Source: Pseudomonas fluorescens HK44
GTDB taxonomy: Bacteria; Pseudomonadota; Gammaproteobacteria; Pseudomonadales; Pseudomonadaceae
Reading direction: 5' to 3'
DNA length: 64,000 bases
NCBI RefSeq assembly: GCF_000217955.3
Contig: NZ_AFOY02000004.1
Location: forward strand, 434,001 to 498,000
Shown: piece by piece, positions 37,355-45,104 of the stretch
Position numbering within the stretch: the stretch's first letter is position 1
How the letters are laid out: the number at the start of each line of letters is the position of its first letter
Program-made: the position numbers and the translations under genes
Notes under the pieces: generated by a model
Seen by the model: only the letters and a program-made list of their open reading frames with translations
Databases searched by the model: none
What the model was told of the DNA's origin: nothing

Positions 37355-37660
37355 TCTCGAAAATTTAGCGGCGGTCGTTATTTTAGTCGACCTAATAGAA
37401 GTATCATTGACCTCACCGGCCCCAATGCGTTACGCGGTCATGTCAATAATTCGATACGTATGGCGCAGGGGCAACCGGAGTTGAGGCGCGTCGATGCTTT
37501 TTCGTTGGCAGAGACCATCTGGGGTCAGAACGAACCGCAGCATAAAGATTTCTGGAGTGCCGTGGAGTCGCATTTTAACTTTCCGCAAAACTATGTGAAC
37601 TTTGAAACTGAAGAGCAGCAGCTTAGCGCCACCTATGCAATGGCGAATGCTGTGGACTAA
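37355..37660 (+). pseudogene. Remnant of an unidentified gene (C-terminal part)
   Basis: An open frame of about 101 codons without a plausible start: it opens after a TGA and reads through SRPNRSIIDLTGPNALRG, HVNNSIRMAQGQPELRRVDAF and ends ESHFNFPQNYVNFETEEQQ. The only in-frame ATG (37460) has no ribosome-binding site. A strong terminator follows. It looks like the 3' end of a gene whose 5' part was lost, perhaps an effector given the location. I do not recognise the family. Confidence 0.6.
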
Positions 37661-37695
37661 CAGGGTAAAAGACGGTTTCTTTACTGCTTAAAACG

Positions 37696-37735
37696 AGGCG
37701 CAACTTGAGTTTGTTTTGGAGTTGCGCCTGTTTTT
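37696..37735 (+). terminator. Intrinsic terminator
   Basis: Perfect ten-base stem AGGCGCAACT/AGTTGCGCCT with a 14-base loop, then GTTTTTC. It ends the translocator transcript or the remnant gene. Confidence 0.92.
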
Positions 37736-37762
37736 CTGTGCGTTGGATAAAGAGGGCTGAGT

Positions 37763-38020
37763 ATGCAAGGTGATGAGCTTGAAATTGAGCGTCAGGTGAT
37801 CAAAGTGCTGTCGGACTATTTTCCGGTGGGGCGTCGGGCAATCGAAGCCAGTTCACGACTGGTGGAGGATTTGTACGTCGATTCCATAAATATTGTGGAG
37901 GTTGTCATGATTCTTAATGATGTGTTCGATGTGGAGTTGCCTCAGGCGGAGGTTGCAAAGTGGAGGGTCGTAAATGATATTTGCAGTTTGGTGGTTTGCA
38001 GTAAAACTAACTTGCGTTGA
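37763..38020 (+). CDS. iacP: Acyl carrier protein of the T3SS island (IacP-like)
   Basis: An 85-residue acyl carrier protein. The phosphopantetheine-attachment serine lies in LYVDSINIVEVVM (around residue 41), and the surrounding helices fit the ACP fold. SPI-1 carries iacP after sipA in the same region; there it influences translocator and effector secretion. No ketosynthase or acyltransferase is encoded nearby, so it must borrow a modifying enzyme. It has its own weak AGAGGG site and follows a terminator. Confidence 0.88.
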   Translation: MQGDELEIERQVIKVLSDYFPVGRRAIEASSRLVEDLYVDSINIVEVVMILNDVFDVELPQAEVAKWRVVNDICSLVVCSKTNLR

Positions 38021-38068
38021 ATGATTTTGCGTTGCTGTGCTAAGAATGCTTGCAGGTGGTAACGTTTT

Positions 38069-38478
38069 ATGAGGTTGGCTGTGGAGTTTCAGGTAAGTCG
38101 TTTCGTTGAAAAGTTCATTAGAGATAATGATATAGAGAATGGTTTTTTTGATGGTTTTAGTAATGTTGGGTTTCGGTTGTTAAATGATGATTTTTTTATT
38201 TTCAGATTGAACCCTGCGCGCAAAAAATAATAATGTTTTTTTGCTCGGCTAAACCCTGCTTGCTAACCAGTCATGAGCTTTTTGAGCTAAATGAATCACT
38301 GGGATTTGTAGAGGTTAATTCGAAAGGTCGTGTTGTGGTTTCGGAAGATCACGGCCTGGTTTTTTTTAACGTGAAAGCGGGAGATGTTGTTGATGCTGAG
38401 TTTTTGGATGCGTCAGTAGTTGAGTTCTTAAGTGGTTACAATAAGCTCAATGAGTTGATAGAGCTAGTGATGAATTAA
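38069..38478 (+). pseudogene. Class I effector chaperone, split by a -1 shift at a T7 run
   Basis: The first part (ATG 38069) reads MRLAVEFQVSRFVEKFIRDN to GFRLLNDDFF, then meets stops at 38228. Shifting by -1 at the T7 run (38191-38197) continues YFQIEPCAQ, then LLTSHELFELNESLGFVEV, GRVVVSEDHGLVFFNVKAG and ends at 38478, giving about 136 residues. The joined product has the size and alternating helix/strand layout of CesT/SicP-like chaperones. It sits directly upstream of an effector-like gene, the normal place for a dedicated chaperone. The family is inferred from layout only. Confidence 0.62.
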
Positions 38479-38493
38479 TATAAGGGGCGTGGT

Positions 38494-39854
38494 TTGCTGG
38501 AATTTCCAAATGGTACAGTTTCTCGGGTAAGTAGCTTGAATTCTCTGGCTTCGAGCGTCGAAGTAAATATTTTTGTGGGGGTGCTGCAGCGAACGTATCC
38601 GATTACACAAAAGCGAGTAAAATTGTTCAGTTTTTGAAAGGTCATCAAGAGTTTTTAGCATTGAATGATGCTGTCATGCTAAGGGCGCGTTCGAACTCTA
38701 CATTGTTGCCTTCAAAAGGCTTTGCCGAAATTAAGGCTTCGGAGCAAGAAAAGAAGCTGAACGTATTTGATCAGAGTCCCTATAAAGAGATTGCATGCAA
38801 AAATAAACAATTTGAGCTGAAGCTGGGGGAAGGTTTGAGTTGTAGTAAAGAGTTGGAGTTGATCGCGAAATCGATAAGGGAGGCAACCGGCAGTCCTATG
38901 CGATTTGCTGATTTCTCCCAGGAACAACAGGAAAAAATATTGAGTGAAAGTGCATACATTGGCGGCGCAAAAGAACTGATTGCTGACGTAGACTGCCTGG
39001 ATGCTCATGTTCTCGCCACTCTGATAAAAGCGGAAGGTAAAGAGTATGAGATGAGCGAAATGGAGCGAAGGAAGTGTATGTTTAATTATGTGCGCTCTCC
39101 TGATAACGTTATCTATCCCTGGAATAATCATTCTTTCGATATGGAGATTTTTGAGGTTGGCAACCCCATTCAGTTTACCGAGCAAATGCGTGGTTTGATC
39201 GTTGAGCGATGGAGCGAATTACTGGAGAAAGAATCCGATATAGAAGATTATTTGTACGATAAGTTGGGTGTTTCTCCGGTTAATTTGAATAATGGAGTTA
39301 TTGATATTATTCAGATTGCCAGTGAGTCAGACAGAAAAAAGCTATTGAAGGAAGCCATGAAAATTAATTGGAGTACTTCGAGGTTTATCGCTGACGAGAA
39401 TAACTCCAGAGAAAGCAATCCGTTGGGTGGTGAGTTTCGTCAGCATACTGTAGGTGCCAGATCCAACGTTGTCAGGGTTTCAGATAAAGAAGATCCAAAT
39501 GTTAATAAGTGGGTTTTTGAAGCCGTTGTAAATGGTAAGCCTGTCACCTCCGGGCCTAGTGGGCATACTTTGAGATACCTGAATCATTACGCAATGTGCA
39601 GTGAGATGCTTCAATTGTCCAATTATAAAGGTGAGGATCTCCCGTCGTTGGAAGAGGCGAGGTTGGTGATGCTGGCTAATCTGATGGCGCCAAAAGATCA
39701 TCACTCTTATCACGAGGTAATGCTTGCTTCAGTGGGTATTTATAATGGAGAGGAGATGTTGGAGTATCGGAGTAAAGATTCTTACGACGATTTGAAGACG
39801 ACCCGTATTGGGCGTGCCGCGTTTGCCTATGCTAATGAAGGAGTGAGCGGCTAA
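38494..39854 (+). pseudogene. Candidate T3SS effector, split near its N terminus at a G5 run
   Basis: A TTG at 38494 preceded by AAGGGG starts a Ser-rich leader (LLEFPNGTVSRVSSLNSLAS) that resembles a secretion signal, then fails at a stop. A -1 shift at the G run 38577-38581 joins it to GAAANVSDYTKASKIVQFL and a long frame ending at 39854, about 453 residues in all. Toward the C terminus there is SGPSGHTLRYLNHYA and, 30 residues on, APKDHHSYHEVMLA. I do not recognise the family. Base composition is markedly A+T-rich. Its upstream neighbour is the likely chaperone. A shorter product of about 406 residues could start downstream of the break. Confidence 0.6.
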
Positions 39855-39871
39855 TGGAATAGTGATGGTTG

Positions 39872-39906
39872 CATGTCAGAGCTGTATGGTTCTGGCATGT
39901 TTCTCT
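39872..39906 (+). terminator. Likely terminator after the effector
   Basis: Nine-pair stem CATGTCAGA/TCTGGCATG (one G-U pair), ten-base loop, followed by TTTCTCTT. Confidence 0.7.
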
Positions 39907-40022
39907 TGTGTGAATTATCCCAGGGGTTTTTAATTGTTTTTGGCGTGGCGTAAATTCTAGTTGGCTTCTCTTTGTATAAGAAACTTGGCCATCAACAAAT
40001 TTGGTTTGAGTGGTTGCCATTA

Positions 40023-40047
40023 GGCTCTGTACGAAAACCCTTGAAAC
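40023..40047 (+). repeat. Solitary IS end
   Basis: GGCTCTGTACGAAAACCC..., matching 22 of 25 bases with the inverted complement of the IS end at 42681. It is preceded by TA. Bases up to about 40110 look like non-coding IS terminal sequence. Gap 39855-40215 otherwise holds only the terminator above. Confidence 0.75.
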
Positions 40048-40215
40048 ACCGAAATGGGTAAAGCGCCGTCATCACAGCCAAGTTGCCCCCAATGGCAAAC
40101 TGGCAGGTGGCGTAGTGGCAGAGCGGTGTTTCACGAAAACGATGAGCTTTTTTTGAATGCGCGGTTTGTATCCTCCGAAGCAATATGTGAAATGCCTCCT
40201 ACGAGAAGAAATTTT

Positions 40216-41742
40216 ATGTTCATTTCCAGATCAGGCGCATCTTTGAATGCCATCTATGGCATGGATTCGCAGGGCAAACCGGAAAATGTGGCCAAGAGCA
40301 GTCCGCAAGGTGTGGCCTTATCCGATGCGCAAAAGCAGGCGATTAGTAACAGCAAGTTTTTTGAGGCTGGTGCCAGCATGTCCTTGCTGAATCAGCCGGG
40401 TAAGGTAGGCGATGTGTTTGACCAGCATGCCCTGGGACTAGCCACCCTGTTGCGGTATGGCTTGAGTGAGCAGAGCCAGGCTGGAGGAGCCCCCGTCTAT
40501 TTCCAGGGGCGGGAGCAGCATTTGCGCGATGTATTGCAGTCATCTATTAAGCCCTTGTCGGCACAGTCCGATCAGATTGGTCGGCAGATGAGCCCCGATC
40601 AAGCGCTTCAGCCATGGCTGCTAGATACCTTGAACACGCCACTACAGGGCCGGCTCGATGGCTCCGGCAAGCAGAGCCATGCCGAGCTTTTGACTAAAGT
40701 CCGTACTCTGAGTGCTTTCGGCACTACGGTCTGGCAGTTGATGAACCCAGTAGAAGATCACAAGCAGCCTGAGCTCTATGCACAGCATAAGGGAGCCAAT
40801 ACTGCGGCCTGTGTGGCCTTGCTGCGCGAGGCAGGTTTTGATGCTCAGGCGGACGACTTCGCTGATCGGTTTAAAGAGTTTTCAAGCAAGACCCGTACAC
40901 CCGCATTTGACAACCCACTCAGTCGTGCCCGCAGCGAACGGATGCCGATGCTGGAAGTAGACGGAGCGCTACGACCGATTAAAGGGGTATATGAGGACGC
41001 GGCCAAATTTGGATTAGGTTTTGGCCAGGTAGTGCAAAATACTGCTGATCTTGATAGCGCCGAACAGACTGCCTTGCGTGCAGCGCTAGGTGACTGCAAT
41101 CAGAATATTAATGCAATTGCCCGAGAGGGGGCGCCGATTGCCGACTTGACCCGACCATTCACAATGTCGGAGATGGATATGCAAAATGTGCCTGAGGCCT
41201 ATAGCAATCTAGGTATAGCCGAAATGCTGAACCAGTATGCGATGCTACATGGCACCGGCATCAATCGCTGGCAGCCCTTTGGCACGTTTGCGATGGAGAG
41301 TAATCTGCAAGGCCTACCATCTGCGGGTGCACAATCAGGCGGCACCTGCGACATCCTGTTGGCGCTCAATACATTGAACCAAGAGCGAATTTACGGCAAT
41401 GCGGAACTGGCGCTGCCTGCTGGCTTGGGTATTGCTGCCTTCATGAACTTTGGTGGCTACCACACTTTTGCGGAAACTTTCCCTATCGCTGAGGCTGCTG
41501 CTAACAACCGCCCCTATGTCCCCACCAATCTCGCTGTGGTGAATCAGTTTGACCTGTATCAACGGATGGAAAAGACTGCTGAGCGTTACAGTCCGCAGGG
41601 TTCTGAGCAGTTTGCGCAGTTCCGTCAGAGCCATGGGCAGGTTCTGGAGACGTTACGGCAGCAGCACCCCGATCTGGAATCGCTCGCGTCTGATGTCGAG
41701 TTCCACGCATCCGCGCAGCAGATAGTGGATTGGCGTGGCTGA
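40216..41742 (+). CDS. Candidate T3SS effector of unknown activity
   Basis: A 508-residue protein beginning MFISRSGASLNAIYGMDSQG, Ser/Asn-rich as many type III signals are; an ATG at 40192 would add eight residues. There is no signal peptide and no obvious membrane helix. The C-terminal part carries AGAQSGGTCDILLALNTL and, 27 residues on, FMNFGGYHTFAETFPIAEA, which parallels the motif pair of the gene at 38494. I do not recognise the family. The gene lies between the solitary IS end at 40023 and the IS element at 41831, on the strand of the neighbouring secretion genes. Effector status is inferred from context. Confidence 0.62.
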   Translation: MFISRSGASLNAIYGMDSQGKPENVAKSSPQGVALSDAQKQAISNSKFFEAGASMSLLNQPGKVGDVFDQHALGLATLLRYGLSEQSQAGGAPVYFQGREQHLRDVLQSSIKPLSAQSDQIGRQMSPDQALQPWLLDTLNTPLQGRLDGSGKQSHAELLTKVRTLSAFGTTVWQLMNPVEDHKQPELYAQHKGANTAACVALLREAGFDAQADDFADRFKEFSSKTRTPAFDNPLSRARSERMPMLEVDGALRPIKGVYEDAAKFGLGFGQVVQNTADLDSAEQTALRAALGDCNQNINAIAREGAPIADLTRPFTMSEMDMQNVPEAYSNLGIAEMLNQYAMLHGTGINRWQPFGTFAMESNLQGLPSAGAQSGGTCDILLALNTLNQERIYGNAELALPAGLGIAAFMNFGGYHTFAETFPIAEAAANNRPYVPTNLAVVNQFDLYQRMEKTAERYSPQGSEQFAQFRQSHGQVLETLRQQHPDLESLASDVEFHASAQQIVDWRG

Positions 41743-41830
41743 TCCTTTAACTCCACCGCTATCGGAGCCGGTACAGCTTACTCATGGTTTGTGAACCAAA
41801 CTTGGGCCCGGCTTAGTTTACATCCTGTAC

Positions 41831-42612
41831 GGTTCTGTACGAGAAGTAATGTCGCGAACACCGTGCGGTGCAGGCCAGCGAGACCATTGCGCCAAAGCTT
41901 TTCGCCAGTTTGTCGTAGCGTATACCGATCCGTCGATTCTCTTTCAGCCAACCGAACATTCGCTCGATGATGTTGCGCTGTTAGTACTTGGGCTGATCAA
42001 ACAACCTGGGCAATCCAGGTTTTGGCTTACGCTTCATGGTTGGTAAAGGAATCACCGGTTGCATCCGATAGCGGTTGCAATAGTGCCGAAGGTGTTCGGC
42101 GTCGTAGCCCTTATCTGCCAGCAACCAACGGCAGCGATTGCGAGGGCGACCCCGCTGGCCGGGTGTTTTGACCTGATCAAGCAAGGTTTTGGCATGCGAA
42201 ATATCGCTGGCTTGCCCTCCGCGACTGCGACCCAGAGCATGATCTAGCGGTTCTTCAGGCCCCCTTTTTTCCCGGCGCCAGAAGATGCTCGGGTTGCGCG
42301 TACCGCTGTGGAGTCAATCATCCAGGTGTCCAGATCAATCAACCCTTGCTTGTTAAGCCTGACATGCAAGCGTTTGAGCATCTGGTCAAACGTGCCTCGA
42401 TTTCGCCGGTCGCGAAAGCGCTGATAAACAGTTGACCAGGGGCCGAATCGTTCAGGCATATCGCGCCAGGCGGCGCCTGAACACAGCACCCATAGGATGC
42501 CGTTGAGCATCAGTCGGTCGTCGTTTCGTGGACATCCAGTTTTCTGATCCTGGGCGATTCGGTCCTTGATCATTTCCCAGGATGAGTCGCTGAGTTCGTG
42601 TCGCTTTGCCAT
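41831..42612 (-). pseudogene. IS5-family transposase, two frames, with internal stop
   Basis: The first frame (42612-42244) encodes MAKRHELSDSSWEMIKDRIA through DTWMIDSTAVRATR, with the first catalytic Asp. A GGGAAAAAAGGGGG stretch near 42265-42280 is a likely A AAA AAG slippery site joining it to the second frame (GGQASDISHAKT, LLADKGYDAEHLRHYC, second Asp). That frame then meets TAA at 41981 before NIIERMFGWLKENRR, which holds the catalytic Glu. The stop removes the active site, so the copy should be dead unless it is complemented in trans. Confidence 0.85.
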
Positions 42613-42681
42613 CAGGGGCTCCTGCCGTTGATGGCGACGATTTTACACATCTAAGCATTTCAAGGGATTTCGTACAGAACC
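41831..42681. mobile_element. IS5-family (IS427-like) insertion element, inactive
   Basis: An 851-base element whose ends start GGTTCTGTACGA at 41831 and, inverted, at 42681. It carries a split DDE transposase on the minus strand. The right end is followed by TA; the left end is preceded by GTAC, so I see no clear target duplication for the short element. Confidence 0.85.
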
Positions 42682-42828
42682 TAGTTAGCGTGAGGCCTTT
42701 TTTAGGGTGTAGGGGGATGATAGGTAAAAAATCCTACGCGATGTGGCGAAATATCATTGTTATATGGATGTTGATGCCCTACGGAATAGTCCCGCTCAAC
42801 TTTCTATAGTCCCGACGCTTGTCATCTT

Positions 42829-42851
42829 CAAGCCGTCTCAAAAACGGCTTG
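42829..42851. repeat. Inverted repeat before the HilA-like gene
   Basis: CAAGCCGT-ctcaaaa-ACGGCTTG, an eight-base perfect inverted repeat 28-50 bases upstream of ATG 42879. It could be an operator or an mRNA hairpin; no T run follows. The remainder of 42682-42878 is A+T-rich and shows no gene. Confidence 0.55.
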
Positions 42852-42890
42852 ATCGCGTTTCAGTACCTTTCTATAGAGATGTTTTCGAGT

Positions 42891-44534
42891 ATGGACAGTG
42901 CAACTGATCAATCGCCAATCGGGTCGTTCGTTTTTGACCAATGGCTACTGCAAAGCGATGGAACGCTGATGCGAGACGGTAAAGGAATACACGTTCCACC
43001 CAAAGAGTTGCACGTGCTGCGGCTGCTGCTCGCTTCGGCGGGCTCAGTGATCAGCAAAGACCAGCTGCTGGACACGGTTTGGCCCGATACCGACGCCGCC
43101 GAGGAATCGTTGACTCGTTGTATTTACGCACTGCGCAAGCTGCTCAAGGACAACAAGGGCTTCATTGCCACGGTGTACGGTCAGGGTTATCGATTTACCT
43201 GTCCGGCGGTTGCGCTCGATGCTCCTTGCGAGGAGCCCGTCGCAGTGCCGTCGCTGGCCGTTCTGCCTTTTCGCGGGACGAGTGAATCCGAGGCTCTGGA
43301 CCTACAGGACTCGATGATCCGCCGGTTGACGACGGCGTTCGGTGCGGCTGTGCGTTTTGTTCCCAGCGGGTTAATGGCGGCCTTCGACCTTCCCGTTGAT
43401 GCCCGGCGTCTGGTGGAAAAGTTGGCGCCGGATTACTACGTGAGCGGGCGCTTTCTTCATCAAGGCGAGCAGTTGCAATGGTCGATCGAGCTGATTCGTG
43501 GCAGCGATCACACGCTGATTCATGGGCAAATGCTGGATGGCAGTGATTTGGAGCAGTCGCTCGCCGAGCTGGCGTGCCTGATCGCGCAGCGTCTTCCAGG
43601 GGTTCGTTCCACTGGAAATTCCTGTTCGTCCTACCCGGCTGCGGTGGCCTACCTGAATGGCGTGTGCAGCGTGCAATGGCATACCCCGCAAAGTCTGCGT
43701 GACGCGCTGGTGCAATTTGGACAGTGCCTGCAATTGGCAAGCGGCTATTCACCTCCCTGGTGCGGTTTGGCTGATGCCTGGCTGGGGCAGGCGATGCTCG
43801 GGCTCTGTGAGCAGGGGCGCGCTATTGATGAGGCGGATGCCGCCATCTCCAAAGCACTATTGCTGGACCCTTGCAGTATTCCGGCGTTGACGCGCCTGGC
43901 CTTGCTCACCGGTCTGCGTGGTTGCGAGGAAGCGGCTCAGGTGATTTTTCGACGCTGCCTGTTAGCGTCCGATCAGGCCGATGTGCATTACTTTCATGCC
44001 TGGCATCACTGGTATTGGCGACGTAACGAGCAAGCGGCTCAAAGCATCGAGAAGTGTTTACGTCATGAGCCGGGTTGTGTGCGGGCGCAAATCCTGCGGG
44101 TACGCATCGCTCTGACCGGTAACCCCCAGGACGCCGCGCTGATGGCGCGTCAAACGTTGCAGCAAGGTGCGTCGGGGCATCCGTTGCTGCTGATTTTGCA
44201 TGCCGTGGTGCTGGCCTACTTCGGCCAGCACGCGGCAGCCTGGCATGAACTCGAGCAAGCCGGCGTGAGTGAAAGCGCGATCGGTGAACAAGGTCTGGCG
44301 GCCTGGAATGTGCTGTTCGGTGTCAATCCGCTGATCGCCCGCAATCAGTATACAAATTGGCTACGTTCAGCGCGTCCTCCATCCATGGCTGATGTACCGT
44401 CGCCGCGTTGGTTTGGGGGGCCGGACGGCCCCATGGTTTCTCCTCTGTGGCGATCGTTGCAGCGTCATACACCGATGCGGGATGTGCGGGGGCTCAGCGT
44501 GCCGCCGTTCGACAAGGGGCGGCGTTTGGCATGA
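42891..44534 (+). CDS. hilA: HilA-like transcriptional regulator
   Basis: A 547-residue regulator with an N-terminal OmpR/ToxR-type winged helix (FVFDQWLLQSDGTLMRD, HVPPKELHVLRLLLASAGSVISKDQLLDTVWP, LTRCIYALRKLLKD, YGQGYRFTCPA; residues about 10-105) and a long C-terminal TPR-like region (WCGLADAWLGQAMLGLCEQGRAIDEADAAISKALLLDP and further repeats). HilA of SPI-1 has the same layout and size and turns on the prg/org and inv/spa operons. An ATG at 42879 would add four residues. It is the first gene of the needle operon and overlaps iagB. Confidence 0.9.
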   Translation: MDSATDQSPIGSFVFDQWLLQSDGTLMRDGKGIHVPPKELHVLRLLLASAGSVISKDQLLDTVWPDTDAAEESLTRCIYALRKLLKDNKGFIATVYGQGYRFTCPAVALDAPCEEPVAVPSLAVLPFRGTSESEALDLQDSMIRRLTTAFGAAVRFVPSGLMAAFDLPVDARRLVEKLAPDYYVSGRFLHQGEQLQWSIELIRGSDHTLIHGQMLDGSDLEQSLAELACLIAQRLPGVRSTGNSCSSYPAAVAYLNGVCSVQWHTPQSLRDALVQFGQCLQLASGYSPPWCGLADAWLGQAMLGLCEQGRAIDEADAAISKALLLDPCSIPALTRLALLTGLRGCEEAAQVIFRRCLLASDQADVHYFHAWHHWYWRRNEQAAQSIEKCLRHEPGCVRAQILRVRIALTGNPQDAALMARQTLQQGASGHPLLLILHAVVLAYFGQHAAAWHELEQAGVSESAIGEQGLAAWNVLFGVNPLIARNQYTNWLRSARPPSMADVPSPRWFGGPDGPMVSPLWRSLQRHTPMRDVRGLSVPPFDKGRRLA

Positions 44535-45061
44535 CCAAGGTTTCGTGGCTATTGCTGTTTGCGTGTCTTGGAGCAGGTCAGGCGCAAGCCTTTTGTTGGG
44601 TGCGGGCCGGGCAGCTGCACGCGCTGGAACCCGAACTGCTTCAGGCCATCGCCGAGGTGGAGTCGGCGCTGCGGGCGGACGCGATGAACTACAACACCGA
44701 TGGCTCTCGCGATATCGGGTTGATGCAGATCAACAGCTTTCATCTGCCTCGTTTGCGTGCCCAGGGCATTACCGAGCAGCGGCTATTGGATGAGCCTTGT
44801 CTGTCGGTTGAAGTCGGCGCTTCAGTGCTGGCCGGTTTTGTTTCGCTGTATGGCTACAACTGGACAGCGGTAGGTGCCTACAACGCCGGGAATGCGCCTG
44901 ATCGGCAAACGGCCCGTCTTCGCTATGCACACAAGGTCTGGAAGCGTTACCAGGCATTGACTGGCAGTGGCGTCGCGCCGGCGTCCTTGCAAGGCCGAAG
45001 AGCTGATTCTGATCGTCTTCGCTCCAGATCTGCAGAATTCAATCAGGAACCTCCAGGGTGA
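44531..45061 (+). CDS. iagB: T3SS lytic transglycosylase (IagB/IpgF type)
   Basis: A 176-residue periplasmic enzyme that locally opens peptidoglycan for the needle complex. A signal peptide (MTKVSWLLLFACLGAGQAQA) precedes the SLT domain with the catalytic Glu in IAEVESALRADAMNYN, then SRDIGLMQINSFH and VGAYNAGN. hilA-iagB adjacency is the same as in SPI-1. ATG overlaps the hilA stop. Confidence 0.94.
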   Translation: MTKVSWLLLFACLGAGQAQAFCWVRAGQLHALEPELLQAIAEVESALRADAMNYNTDGSRDIGLMQINSFHLPRLRAQGITEQRLLDEPCLSVEVGASVLAGFVSLYGYNWTAVGAYNAGNAPDRQTARLRYAHKVWKRYQALTGSGVAPASLQGRRADSDRLRSRSAEFNQEPPG

Positions 45062-45104
45062 AGTTTCTACCATGGGCGCTCATTCACTGCCTGGAGCGTG
45101 ATCG

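Noticed and set aside
40054..40215. N-terminal extension of the effector at 40216
   Set aside because: The extension runs through IS terminal sequence; the natural start is ATG 40216 or 40192.
41831..42681. Clean target-site duplication for the short IS
   Set aside because: Left flank (GTAC) and right flank (TAG) do not match; only the larger 40023-42681 segment has TA on both sides.
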